Below, in pieces: positions 56,401-64,000 of a stretch of DNA of 64,000 bases. Every line of letters starts with the position of its first letter. The stretch's first letter is position 1. Location of the stretch: positions 3,561 through 67,560 of the forward strand of contig JBMONB010000132.1 of assembly GCA_049325315.1 (NCBI GenBank), in the 5' to 3' direction. The stretch comes from JAWLHU01 sp049325315 (GTDB taxonomy: Bacteria; Bacillota; Sulfobacillia; Symbiobacteriales; Symbiobacteriaceae). The notes beneath the pieces were generated by a model that saw only the letters and a program-made list of their open reading frames with translations, did no database searches and was not told the origin of the DNA. A program made the translations under genes and the position numbers.

Positions 56401-58221
56401 GTGTCACGCATTACGCGCAGCCAGGTCCCGGTAGAGGAGACCTGGAATCTGGCCGATATCTTCGAATCCGACGAGGCCTGGGAGGCGGAACGGGCGGCGG
56501 TGGAAGCCGAACTGCCCGCCCTGCTGGAGCACCGTGGGGCGCTGGGCGTCAGCCCGGCCCATCTGCTGGCCTGCCTCGACGCTTACGAGGCGATGACCGG
56601 CCGGCTCAATCGGGTTCTGCAGTACGCCCACTACCGCTACACCGAGGACACCACCAACCCCACCAGCCAGGCGATGGCCGGCCGGGCCAACATGCTCTAC
56701 GGGCAGGTCCGCAACGTGCTGACCGACCTGCGGGCGGCGATGCTTCGCCTGCCCGAGGGCATGGTGGAGCGGTTCATGAGCGAGGAGCCGGCCCTGCAGG
56801 GGTACCGGCGCTTTCTGGAGCTGCTGATCGCCAGCCAGGCCCACGCCCTGACCCCCGAGGCCGAGGCGGCGCTCTCTGCCGTCAGCCCGGGGCTCACGGC
56901 CCCCATGTCGGTCTTTTCCGCCATCACCTCGTCGGACATGAAGTTCGAGCCGGTGACAGACAGCCAGGGGCGGGAGGTGCCCATCTCCCTCTTCTTCTAC
57001 ATGACCCAGATCGAGACATCCCCCGACACCACCCTCCGGCGCCGGGCCTACGAATCCCTGGTCAAGGGGCTCACCCCCTACCAGAACGGACTGGGCACCA
57101 ACCTCTCGACCCACATTCGCAACAACGTGGCGCTGGCCCGCCTCCGGGGTTACTCCTCCACGGCGGAGATGATCCTCCAGCACAGCGGCGATGGCCGGAA
57201 CCCCGACCAGGTGCCGGTACCGGTCTACGAGATGGTGCTCGACGAGATTCAGCGGGGGATTGCGCCGCACATGCAGCGCTACGCCCGGCTGCGCAAGCGG
57301 GTGCTGGGCCTCGACAAGCTGCTCTTCAGCGACGTGAAGGCGCCGCTGGACCCCGAGTTCGACCCCCGCGTCACCTGGGAAGAGGCGGCCGACATGCTCT
57401 GCGGCGCTGTGGAGGTCCTCGGGCCGGAGTACGCCGCCGCCATGCGCCGGGCCTTCACCGACCGCTGGGTCTACCGGGCCAACAACGCCGGCTGCGGCAT
57501 GATCGCCTTCGGGGGCGGGGTCTACGGGGTGCACGGTTACTCCTTCTACCCCTGGGGCGGGAACCTGTTCGACGCCTTCCTGCTGGGCCACGAATTGGGC
57601 CACTCGGTCCACTACGACTTCGCCATGCGCCACCAGAAGGCGCTCGACCTGGCGGCGCCGCTCTTCTTCGTGGAGGCGCCCTCCACCCTGACCGAGCACC
57701 TCATGGTTCAGCATGTGCGCCAGACCAACAGCGACCCGCGCCTGCGCCGCTGGCTCAATATGTACCTGATGATGTCCTACCACCACAACTTCGTCACCCA
57801 CATGCTGGAGGCGGAGCTGCTCCGCCGGCTCTACACCATGGCGGAGGCCGGCAAGCCGCTGACCACCACCGTGCTCAACAACACCAAGTTCGAGATTCTC
57901 GCCTCCTTCTGGGGCGACACGGTGGAGCTCGACGAGGGCGCCAAGCTGACCTGGATGCGCCAGCCCCACTACTACCACGGCCTCTACCCGTACACCTACT
58001 CGGTCGGCCTGACCGCCTCCACCGTGCTGGCCCAGCGCATCGCCCGGGAGGGCCGGGCCGCCGGGGAGCGCTGGGTCGATGTGCTCAAGATGGGCGGCAG
58101 CCGTAGTGCGCTCGACCTCTTCGCCGCCGCCGGCCTCGACATGACCCGCCCCGAGCCCTACCGCGAGGCCGCCGCCTTTGTGGGCCGCATCGTCGATGAG
58201 TTGGAAGAGTCCTTTGCCTGA
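56401..58221 (+). CDS. pepF: Oligoendopeptidase F (M3 family)
   Basis: 606 residues starting GTG after AAGGGGG. Zn-site HELGH at 397-401 (FLLGHELGHSVHYDFAM) with the M3 downstream glutamate in FVEAPSTLTEHLM. N-terminal RSQVPVEETWNLADIFESDEAWEAE is typical of PepF. Cytoplasmic hydrolysis of 7-17-residue peptides. First of three plus-strand genes. Confidence 0.95.
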   Translation: MSRITRSQVPVEETWNLADIFESDEAWEAERAAVEAELPALLEHRGALGVSPAHLLACLDAYEAMTGRLNRVLQYAHYRYTEDTTNPTSQAMAGRANMLYGQVRNVLTDLRAAMLRLPEGMVERFMSEEPALQGYRRFLELLIASQAHALTPEAEAALSAVSPGLTAPMSVFSAITSSDMKFEPVTDSQGREVPISLFFYMTQIETSPDTTLRRRAYESLVKGLTPYQNGLGTNLSTHIRNNVALARLRGYSSTAEMILQHSGDGRNPDQVPVPVYEMVLDEIQRGIAPHMQRYARLRKRVLGLDKLLFSDVKAPLDPEFDPRVTWEEAADMLCGAVEVLGPEYAAAMRRAFTDRWVYRANNAGCGMIAFGGGVYGVHGYSFYPWGGNLFDAFLLGHELGHSVHYDFAMRHQKALDLAAPLFFVEAPSTLTEHLMVQHVRQTNSDPRLRRWLNMYLMMSYHHNFVTHMLEAELLRRLYTMAEAGKPLTTTVLNNTKFEILASFWGDTVELDEGAKLTWMRQPHYYHGLYPYTYSVGLTASTVLAQRIAREGRAAGERWVDVLKMGGSRSALDLFAAAGLDMTRPEPYREAAAFVGRIVDELEESFA

Positions 58222-58235
58222 GGAGAGCCACACCT

Positions 58236-58736
58236 ATGATCATCCGCCGTCTGACGCCCGCCGACTGGGAAGCGTACCGGACCCTCCGGCTGGAGGCGCT
58301 CCACCTGGAGCCCACCGCCTTCGGCTCCGACCCCTCCGACCAGGTCAACCAGCCCCAGGCCTACTGGACCAGCCGCCTGGAGGGCGGCCCCGACAGCTTC
58401 GTGCTGGGCGCCTTCCTGCATGACCACCTGGTGGGCATGGCCGGGCTGCGGCGGGAGCAGGGAGCCAAGACCCGGCACAAGGCGATGGTCTGGGGCATGT
58501 ACGTCTCGCCCGGCGCCCGCGGCCGGGGGATGGGGCGCCGCCTGCTGGAGCAGCTGATCGCCGAAGCCCGGGAGCTCGACGGGCTGCGCCAGCTCTTCCT
58601 CGCCGTGACCTCCACCAACGAGCCGGCCCGCAGCCTCTACCTGGACCTGGGCTTCCGGGTCTACGGCACCGAGCCCCGGGCGCTGCGGGTGGGGGAGCGG
58701 TTCGTCGACGAAGATCTCATGTACCTAGCTTTGTAA
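58236..58736 (+). CDS. GNAT acetyltransferase
   Basis: 166 residues: MIIRRLTPADWEAYRTLRLEAL, acetyl-CoA loop SPGARGRGMGRRLLEQLIAEA, and TSTNEPARSLYLDLGFRVYG at the C-terminus. Substrate unknown; 14 bases after pepF and in one unit with it. Confidence 0.92.
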   Translation: MIIRRLTPADWEAYRTLRLEALHLEPTAFGSDPSDQVNQPQAYWTSRLEGGPDSFVLGAFLHDHLVGMAGLRREQGAKTRHKAMVWGMYVSPGARGRGMGRRLLEQLIAEARELDGLRQLFLAVTSTNEPARSLYLDLGFRVYGTEPRALRVGERFVDEDLMYLAL

Positions 58737-58762
58737 GCGAAGCCCTGGGGGTGCAGCAAGCG

Positions 58763-59305
58763 ATGGAGAAGAACATCTGGCAGGGGAGCCGCATTCGCCT
58801 GCGGGCGGTGGAGCCCGCCGACTGGATCCAGTTCTACGAATGGCACCTGGACTCCGAGCAGGCCCGGCGCAGCTATGCCGTTCCCTTCCCCCGCTCCCGG
58901 GAGGCGCAGGAGCGGTTTGCGGCAGAGGAGAGCCTGCGCCGCCCCGAGGGCGACGTCTTCCGCTTTGTCATCGAAAGCCTGGAGGGTGAGTTTGCCGGGA
59001 CGATCAACACCCATTCCTGCGACCGGCGCTCCGGCACCTTCGAGTACGGCCTGGGCGTGCGGGAGGCCTACCAGGGCAAGGGCTACGCCACCGAGGCGAT
59101 CCGGCTGGTGCTGCGCTACTTCTTCCAGGAACTGCGCTACCAGAAGTGCTGCGCCCATGTTTACAGCTTCAACGAACCCTCGATCCGGCTCCATGAAAAG
59201 CTCGGATTCCAGTTGGAGGGGCGTCTGCGGCGGATGGTATACACCGGCGGGGTGTATCACGATGAACTGATCTTCGGGATCATTGCGGAGGAGTTCAAGG
59301 CCTGA
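58763..59305 (+). CDS. GNAT acetyltransferase, RimJ/RimL type
   Basis: 180 residues; ATG at 58763 preferred since the upstream GTG at 58751 lies within the ribosome site. GSRIRLRAVEPADWIQFYEWHLD, YGLGVREAYQGKGYATEAIRLVLRYFFQEL and SFNEPSIRLHEKLGFQLEGRLRR are canonical. Ends at a terminator. Confidence 0.92.
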   Translation: MEKNIWQGSRIRLRAVEPADWIQFYEWHLDSEQARRSYAVPFPRSREAQERFAAEESLRRPEGDVFRFVIESLEGEFAGTINTHSCDRRSGTFEYGLGVREAYQGKGYATEAIRLVLRYFFQELRYQKCCAHVYSFNEPSIRLHEKLGFQLEGRLRRMVYTGGVYHDELIFGIIAEEFKA

Positions 59306-59318
59306 GCCAAAACAAACA

Positions 59319-59352
59319 GGGCGGTGCCCCTGCTGACGGGGGTACCGCCCTT
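59319..59352. terminator. Terminator between convergent units
   Basis: Arms GGGCGGTGCCCC and GGGGGTACCGCCC around a 7-base loop, then TTCGTGTT on the plus strand; AAAC/TTTTGTTT flank on the minus side may let it serve both. Confidence 0.8.
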
Positions 59353-59370
59353 CGTGTTCCCAAGGTCGCA

Positions 59371-59649
59371 TCACAGCTTCAGGAAGCTCTGCATCAGGGC
59401 GTCGGTGGACTTCTTCCCGCTTCCGCCCTTCTGGATCTCCTGGGCCATCTGGGCGCCCAACTGGCACGAGACCAGCTTGACCCCCACCCGGCTGAGGCCA
59501 GCCCGAATCGCGGAGATCTGAATGACGATCTCCTCGCACTCGGCCCCTTCATCGAGCAGTCGCTGTACCCCCCGCATCTGGCCCTCGAGGCGCCGCATCC
59601 GCCGCATCAACTCCTGATAGAGCTTCGGATCGCTCTCCTTCAATGGCAT
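59371..59649 (-). CDS. CsoR/FrmR-family repressor, likely persulfide/reactive-sulfur sensor
   Basis: 92 residues of the DUF156 helical bundle: RRMRRLEGQMRGVQRLLDEGAECEEIVIQISAIRAGLSRVGVKLVSCQL. Cys38 aligns with the conserved first cysteine of CsoR/CstR, but the copper His and second Cys positions are both Gln; instead Cys62 sits one residue before the His position. So not a canonical Cu(I) CsoR; a Cys-Cys sensor like CstR is plausible given the sulfurtransferase operon. It is the last gene of that operon and overlaps the carbonic anhydrase gene by 101 bases. Confidence 0.88.
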   Translation of the reverse strand: MPLKESDPKLYQELMRRMRRLEGQMRGVQRLLDEGAECEEIVIQISAIRAGLSRVGVKLVSCQLGAQMAQEIQKGGSGKKSTDALMQSFLKL

Positions 59650-60217
59650 ACTTCTTCCCTCCCTTGATCGCCGGCGGTTCCTCTGTGACGAGGTGTTCCA
59701 GCCGCCCGGTCCGCAGGTGGAGCAGGTAGCCCTCTATGGCGACCCCCTGCCCGTGTTCCTTATAGACCGGATGCTCCTTCAACCTGCGAACCTGTTCCAG
59801 TACATTTAGACGGGCCAGTTGATCCGGATCGATCTCCGGATCCTCCGGCAGCGCGGCCCGGATATGCTTTAGCCAGCCCTCCAGGGCCGGTGGGGCGTCT
59901 CCCTCCCGGGCGGCGGCGATGCCGCCGCAGCCGGTGTGCCCCTTTACCACGAGGCGCCCCACCTTCAGCCGGGTCAGGGCGAACCAGAGCGCCGCCTCAA
60001 AGCTGGCATCGCCCTCCACCACCTGGTTGGCAATGTTCCGGTGCACAAACATGGTGCCGAGGGGCGCCTGGGTGACCACCGACGGGCAGACCCGCGAATC
60101 GGAGCAGGCGAGCATCAGGCAGTAAGGCTGCTGGCCCTGGCTCAACTCCTCGAAGTAGTGTGGGTCTGATTCCTCCACGAATCGTTCATTCTGCCCGATC
60201 AGGTCAAGCGGTCTCAT
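59549..60217 (-). CDS. Beta-class carbonic anhydrase
   Basis: 222 residues with zinc-site motifs LACSDSRV (Cys, Asp, Arg) and VKGHTGCGG (His, Cys). Interconverts CO2 and bicarbonate. Its start overlaps the SulP stop by 14 bases, and its last 34 codons overlap the repressor gene; the tail after HLRTGRLEHLV (EEPPAIKGGKKYAIEGERSEALSGVDAAD) is not family-like, as expected for an extension into another gene. Confidence 0.93.
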   Translation of the reverse strand: MRPLDLIGQNERFVEESDPHYFEELSQGQQPYCLMLACSDSRVCPSVVTQAPLGTMFVHRNIANQVVEGDASFEAALWFALTRLKVGRLVVKGHTGCGGIAAAREGDAPPALEGWLKHIRAALPEDPEIDPDQLARLNVLEQVRRLKEHPVYKEHGQGVAIEGYLLHLRTGRLEHLVTEEPPAIKGGKKYAIEGERSEALSGVDAADAAPRGPDAGGTATAR

Positions 60218-61895
60218 GGCGCAACCCCCTCTTCAATAGTCCTAACGCTTCCAGGGCGTGCTCCACCGAGAGGTGATCGATCGCCCGGCCATACGTTTCT
60301 GCCCAGCCGGCCCGCCGAACCAGGTCGCGCACCGGCCCCTTCATCCCGGTGAAGACCACCGAGAGCCCCCGGGCCCGAAGGTCGGCCACCAGGGTGTCCA
60401 GGGCGTCCACCGCCACCGCGTCCATGTCGCCCACGCCTGACATGTCCAGGACCACCCAGCGCAGGTCGGGGCGGTCGGTCACCGCCTTGCGCAGCCGCTC
60501 CTCCACAAAGCCCAGGTTGGCGAAGTAGAGGGGGCCGTCGATCCGCAGGATCAGCGCCTCCTTGAAGGTCTCGGCATGGGGGTAGCGCCGGGTGTTGCGG
60601 AAGACCTGCTCCTGCTCCAGCCAGCCCAGCTCCGCCATGTGCGGGTGGGCGCTCCGCCAGATAAAGAGCAGCAGCGAGAAGGCGGCCCCCAGCAGAATCC
60701 CGTTCTCGATGCCCAGCAGCAAGGTGGCCGCGAAGGTGACCCCCAGGGTGAGGGCGTCGCTCCGCTGCACCTTCCAGAGGTGGCGGGGCTCCCGTAAGTC
60801 GATCAGCCCGTAGACCGCGACCATCACAATCGCCGCCAGGATGGCGTTGGGCAGGTAGTAGAAGAGCGGGGTGAGGAAGAGGAGGACAGCGACGATCATC
60901 AAGGCCGAGATGATCGAGGCCAGACCGGTGCGGGCGCCCGCCTGGTAGTTGACCGCTGTGCGGGAGAAGCCGCCGGTCACCGGGCTGCTGGAGAAGAAGG
61001 AGCCGACAATATTGGCCAGCCCCAGCGCCTTTAGCTCCTGGTCGGGGTCGACCCGGTACTTCTCCTTGGCGGCGATCGACTTGGCGACAGCGATCGACTC
61101 CATGAAGCCGACGAAGGAGGCGGTCAGCGCCGTGGGCAGCAGCACCTGAATCGACTCCCAGGTGATCGCAGGCAGCGAGAAGGAGGGCAGGCCCTGCGGC
61201 ACCTCGCCCACGATCTTGACGCCCGTCTGGTCGAGCCCCACGGTGGCCACCAGCACGGTGCCCAGACCCACCACCACCAGGGGCGCCGGGAACTTGGGCC
61301 AGCGCTTCTTGAAGAGCACCAGCAGGCCGATGGCGCCCAGGCCGATCACGAGGGTGACCGGGTTGGTCTGCCCCACCTTTTCCGCTGCCTGGTGCACGAT
61401 CTCCAAGAAGGTCTCCGCCCGGATTCCCACGCCCAGCAGGTGGCCCAACTGGCTCAGGCCGATAATGATCGCCGCAGCGGAGGTGAAGCCGCTGATTACG
61501 GCGTGGGAGAGGAAGTTGACAATAAAGCCAAGCCGCAGAAGGCCCAGCAGGAGCTGAATCACGCCCACCATGAGCGAGAGGAGGAGCACATAGGCGATGT
61601 ACTGCTCCGACATGGGCTCGGCCAGCCTGGAGACGCCGGCCAGGGTGAGCAGCGACATCATCGCCACCGGGCCCACCGCCAGCTGGCGGGAGGTGCCCAG
61701 CAGGGCGTAGACGATCAGGGGAATGGTCACGGCGTAGAGGCCGATTACGGGGGGCAGGCCCGCCAGCAGGGCGTAGGCCATGCCCTGGGGCACCAGCATT
61801 ACCGCCACCGTCAGGCCGGCGCTCAGGTCGCCGCTCAGATCTTCGCGCTTATAGTTCCGGAGCCAGCCGAGGGCTGGGATCCAGCGAGTCAGCAT
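60204..61895 (-). CDS. SulP-family anion transporter with STAS domain
   Basis: 563 residues: 10-12 helices (LSAGLTVAVMLVPQGMAYALLAGLPPVIGLYA..., FTSAAAIIIGLSQLGHLLG) and a C-terminal STAS domain (LRWVVLDMSGVGDMDAVAVDALDTLVADL). SulP proteins carry sulfate or bicarbonate; direct coupling to carbonic anhydrase favours bicarbonate (BicA-like), while the neighbouring sulfur genes favour sulfate or sulfite. Undecided. Confidence 0.93.
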   Translation of the reverse strand: MLTRWIPALGWLRNYKREDLSGDLSAGLTVAVMLVPQGMAYALLAGLPPVIGLYAVTIPLIVYALLGTSRQLAVGPVAMMSLLTLAGVSRLAEPMSEQYIAYVLLLSLMVGVIQLLLGLLRLGFIVNFLSHAVISGFTSAAAIIIGLSQLGHLLGVGIRAETFLEIVHQAAEKVGQTNPVTLVIGLGAIGLLVLFKKRWPKFPAPLVVVGLGTVLVATVGLDQTGVKIVGEVPQGLPSFSLPAITWESIQVLLPTALTASFVGFMESIAVAKSIAAKEKYRVDPDQELKALGLANIVGSFFSSSPVTGGFSRTAVNYQAGARTGLASIISALMIVAVLLFLTPLFYYLPNAILAAIVMVAVYGLIDLREPRHLWKVQRSDALTLGVTFAATLLLGIENGILLGAAFSLLLFIWRSAHPHMAELGWLEQEQVFRNTRRYPHAETFKEALILRIDGPLYFANLGFVEERLRKAVTDRPDLRWVVLDMSGVGDMDAVAVDALDTLVADLRARGLSVVFTGMKGPVRDLVRRAGWAETYGRAIDHLSVEHALEALGLLKRGLRHETA

Positions 61896-61930
61896 ATGCG
61901 TTCACCCTTCCTGTCATAAGTAGAGGGGGC

Positions 61931-61958
61931 CGCCCCGCCCCATCTGGGGAGCGGGGCG
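61931..61958 (-). terminator. Attenuator-like hairpin between DsrE and SulP genes
   Basis: CGCCCCGC / GCGGGGCG stem with an inner CCC/GGG pairing; no T-tract. Probably lowers or separates expression within the operon. Confidence 0.5.
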
Positions 61959-61970
61959 ACCCTGACCCGG

Positions 61971-62369
61971 CTAGAAGGTAAGGGTGATATCTGCCTCGAA
62001 GCCGGCGGCCAGGAAGGAGGCGGCGCCGCCGACCTCGATCCCATCCACCAGATGCTCCTTCTCGATGGACATCAGGTCCATGGTCATCTGGCAGGCGATG
62101 AAGTTGACCCCCATCTCCTGCGCCATGGAGACCAGCTCCGGAATCTCCGGCAGGTTGTTGGCCTTCATCGCGCCCTCGAGGCCCGCCATGGCCGGCGGAA
62201 GCTCCAGCGCCTGGTAGGCCTGCTTGTGAATCAGCTTCAGGCCCTCGAAGGTGAAGAAGATCGAGACCTCGGCGCCCATGCTGGCGGCGGCGGTGGCGAT
62301 GTTGAACACCTTATAGGCGGCGTCGCGCGTCCCAATCGCTGCGATTATGGCAATCTTTCGATTCGACAT
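61971..62369 (-). CDS. DsrE-family (DsrE2-like) sulfur-carrier protein
   Basis: 132 residues from ATG at 62369 (AGGAGGG 8 bases upstream; 62375 too close). NRKIAIIAAIGTRDAAYKVFNIATAAASMGAEVSIFFTFEGL and the likely active Cys in NFIACQMTMDLM fit the DsrE/DsrF/peroxiredoxin-like family that carries persulfide sulfur. Follows the TusA-rhodanese gene. Confidence 0.9.
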   Translation of the reverse strand: MSNRKIAIIAAIGTRDAAYKVFNIATAAASMGAEVSIFFTFEGLKLIHKQAYQALELPPAMAGLEGAMKANNLPEIPELVSMAQEMGVNFIACQMTMDLMSIEKEHLVDGIEVGGAASFLAAGFEADITLTF

Positions 62370-62395
62370 GATCATTTCCCTCCTGAACGTTTTAC

Positions 62396-62974
62396 TTACC
62401 GCTCGATTGGTCCGGTCCATTCGGACATACCGGGAACGACATTTTTGACATGGATGCATCCATTCTTGCTCATGATCTGGCAGGCGTAGTCGCTGCGCCG
62501 GCCGGTGCGGCAGATCACGGCGATCTCGGCGCCCCGGTCAAGCCCGGCCACCCCCTGCTCGATCTGGTCGATCGGAATATGCACGGCGCCGGGAAGATGC
62601 CCGGCCTGGTACTCATGCTCCTCCCGCACGTCGATAATCAGCGGCGCCTGGCCCTCCTCGATCAGGGCGGCCAGTTCGACGTTGGTGAGCTCATGGGGGT
62701 AGAGCCGGCCCTTCTCCTTGGTCTCGGGGACGACCTTCAGAATCCGCATCCGGAAGTAGCCGTCCTCCGCGGTCAGGTCGAGGAACTTCTGATCGGTCTG
62801 AATGCACCAGTTGCGGAAGTCCGCCGGGGCGCCCTTGTCGGTGGCCAGCACCTCGAGGATCTCGCCCACCCCAATCGCATCCATCCCCTTGCGGGCCCGT
62901 ACGATCGGCATCGGGCAGGCCAGCCCGCGGGCATCCACCGTATGGGCCGCCTGGTTGTTGGTAATGGTAGACAT
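62396..62974 (-). CDS. TusA-rhodanese fusion sulfurtransferase
   Basis: 192 residues. TusA domain (residues 10-85) with VDARGLACPMPIVRARKGM; rhodanese domain (95-192) with active loop CRTGRRS and PGMSEWTG. Two persulfide-carrying cysteines in one chain would pass sulfane sulfur between low-molecular thiols and partners. Similar TusA/rhodanese combinations occur in CstA. AGGAGGG upstream. Confidence 0.93.
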   Translation of the reverse strand: MSTITNNQAAHTVDARGLACPMPIVRARKGMDAIGVGEILEVLATDKGAPADFRNWCIQTDQKFLDLTAEDGYFRMRILKVVPETKEKGRLYPHELTNVELAALIEEGQAPLIIDVREEHEYQAGHLPGAVHIPIDQIEQGVAGLDRGAEIAVICRTGRRSDYACQIMSKNGCIHVKNVVPGMSEWTGPIER

Positions 62975-62987
62975 GCTCAGAACCCTC

Positions 62988-63224
62988 CTAGGCCTTCTTG
63001 ATATAGAACTGGTAGACGCCGTCGGCCTCCCGGGTCGCCAGCAGCTCGTGGCCGCCGCTCTTCACCCAGGCCTTCAGGTCGTTCCCGGAGCCCTTGTCGG
63101 TGGTCAGCAGCTCCAGCACATCGCCGGAGCTTAGGGAGTCGATTCCCTTCTTCGCCTTCACAATCGGCATGGGGCAAGCCAAGCCGCGGGCATCCACGGT
63201 CTTGGCGATGGTCAGCTCGTTCAT
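62988..63224 (-). CDS. TusA-family sulfur carrier
   Basis: 78 residues from ATG at 63224 (GGAGG 8 bases upstream; the GTG at 63233 overlaps that site). TVDARGLACPMPIVKAKKGIDSLSSGDVLELLTTDKGSGNDLKAWVKSGGHELL, with the active Cys in CPMP. Closely similar to the TusA half of the fusion gene, suggesting duplication. 14 bases before the TusA-rhodanese gene. Confidence 0.94.
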   Translation of the reverse strand: MNELTIAKTVDARGLACPMPIVKAKKGIDSLSSGDVLELLTTDKGSGNDLKAWVKSGGHELLATREADGVYQFYIKKA

Positions 63225-63245
63225 CTCAGACACCTCCAGGTGATG

Positions 63246-64000
63246 TTAGCTCTCGTTCTCGCTGTATGCCTGGGCCAGGGCGCAGATATTGCGGCCCAGC
63301 TCCAGCTCCGAGGCCTTCTCCTCGTCGGGGCGCAGCAGGCCGGCGTTGACCCGCTTGATATCCACGTACTGCGGCGGGAAGGTGGGCAGGCTGGCCAGCA
63401 GGTAGCTGACGAAGGCCTCTTCGCCCTCCAGCACCTTGCGGAGCCCCTCGTTCTTCGCCTTCAGGGCGCCCAGGCTTTCGGCGTAGGTCCCGCTCTCGCT
63501 CGCCTCGGCCGGGCTGGAGAAATGGCCGGGCAGCACCACGGTCTCGTCGGGCAGCTCCAGGAGGCGGGCCAGCGACCGGTAGTGAATCGGCGACCAGACG
63601 TCGCCCCGGCCGCCCAGGTCGGGCCGGGCGATGGACTCCACGAAGATCGAGTCGCCCGAGAGCAGGTACCTGGAGTCCACCAGGTAGGCCAGGTTGCCCA
63701 GGGTGTGGCCGGGAATGTGCAGCGCCTTGAGCGTCGAGCCGCCGAAGCTGATCTCCTGGTCGGCCCAGAGCGGCTGGTAGGCGACGGTGGCGGGGAGCAC
63801 GTCGAGCGGGTGGATGCCGTCGTAGGGGTGGAAGTAGTAGGGGACGTTCAGCTGCTCGGCCAGGGCCGGCCCACCGCTGATATGGTCGGCGTGGCCGTGG
63901 GTGTCCAGGACCGCCACCAGCTTCAGCCCCTTCTCGGCCAGGAAGGAGCGGTACTGGTCGGTGTGGCGCAGCGGGTCGACGATCACCGCCTCGCCCTGGC
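63246..64000 (-). CDS. MBL-fold persulfide dioxygenase-like hydrolase, 5' end beyond window
   Basis: At least 251 residues; the frame runs off the right edge (GEAVIVDPLRHTDQY). Metal motif DTHGHADHISGG plus PGHTLGNLAY, SGDSIFV and GHFSSPAEA are those of ETHE1/CstB-like persulfide dioxygenases, which oxidise glutathione or similar persulfides to sulfite with O2. Upstream rhodanese domain, if any, is outside the window. Heads (in this window) the reactive-sulfur operon. Confidence 0.9.
   Translation of the reverse strand, partial: QGEAVIVDPLRHTDQYRSFLAEKGLKLVAVLDTHGHADHISGGPALAEQLNVPYYFHPYDGIHPLDVLPATVAYQPLWADQEISFGGSTLKALHIPGHTLGNLAYLVDSRYLLSGDSIFVESIARPDLGGRGDVWSPIHYRSLARLLELPDETVVLPGHFSSPAEASESGTYAESLGALKAKNEGLRKVLEGEEAFVSYLLASLPTFPPQYVDIKRVNAGLLRPDEEKASELELGRNICALAQAYSENES

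Noticed and set aside
1..64000. CRISPR arrays, rRNA and tRNA genes, replication origin
   Set aside because: No regularly spaced repeats, rRNA-like conserved segments, complete cloverleaf or DnaA-box cluster were noticed on reading; a tool run could still find a tRNA I missed.

Overview
The window looks like the chromosome of a high-GC, probably anaerobic or facultative, moderately thermophilic member of the Firmicutes (Symbiobacterium-like). This is inferred from GC-rich coding, strong AGGAGG-type ribosome sites with many GTG/TTG starts, peptide-type sugar ABC transporters, two 2-oxoacid:ferredoxin oxidoreductases, PepF and SulP. No marker gene settles the taxonomy. I saw no rRNA, tRNA or CRISPR array.

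1-28 kb: polysaccharide (mannan/hemicellulose) utilisation. Reading left on the minus strand: a LacI repressor, GH2 beta-mannosidase and acetyl esterase, then separately GH31 alpha-xylosidase with a truncated Gfo/Idh/MocA dehydrogenase. Reading right: a lipoprotein binding protein, two permeases, two ATPases, a lipoprotein GH5 mannanase, GH1, a second GH5 and GH4. A second, paralogous LacI gene heads ThuA and an aldo/keto reductase, facing an aldo/keto reductase plus a large unassigned glycosidase. A short motif (CTAACRAAA core) recurs near both LacI genes and in the 25.3 kb regulatory region. A large HExxH protein without signal peptide follows.

28.6-43.9 kb: the most interesting part. A regulator combining an NrpR-like winged helix with an FCD domain is followed by a four-subunit 2-oxoacid:ferredoxin oxidoreductase, an FAD protein with a cysteine cluster, a fold-type I PLP protein, a small coupled ORF, a protein with a B12-binding domain in front of a barrel-like mutase domain, a P-loop protein and an ion-type transporter. 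Then come an EamA exporter and a second, two-subunit oxidoreductase. A near-perfect palindrome (GCTCATCA-S-TGATGAGC) sits upstream of three transcription units here, which suggests one regulon. I read this as an uncharacterised cobalamin/PLP-dependent amino-acid (aminomutase-like) catabolic pathway.

43.9-52.6 kb: housekeeping and accessory genes: signal peptidase, acetyltransferases, a DinB protein, an orphan OppBC permease pair, a soluble chemoreceptor, and a MerR/aldo-keto reductase pair with a classic 19-bp-spacer MerR promoter.

52.6-56.4 kb: a scarred, partly AT-richer island: a structured repeat-rich intergenic region, an unknown gene with a likely frameshift, a DUF1828-type gene and its broken copy with a shared hairpin, a decayed AHH-type nuclease-toxin gene on the minus strand, orphan secreted-like ORFs and a transposon-end-like remnant.

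56.4-64 kb: PepF and two acetyltransferases, then a minus-strand reactive-sulfur operon (persulfide-dioxygenase-like MBL, TusA, TusA-rhodanese, DsrE) that continues into a SulP transporter, beta-carbonic anhydrase and a CsoR-family repressor whose cysteine pattern is non-canonical.
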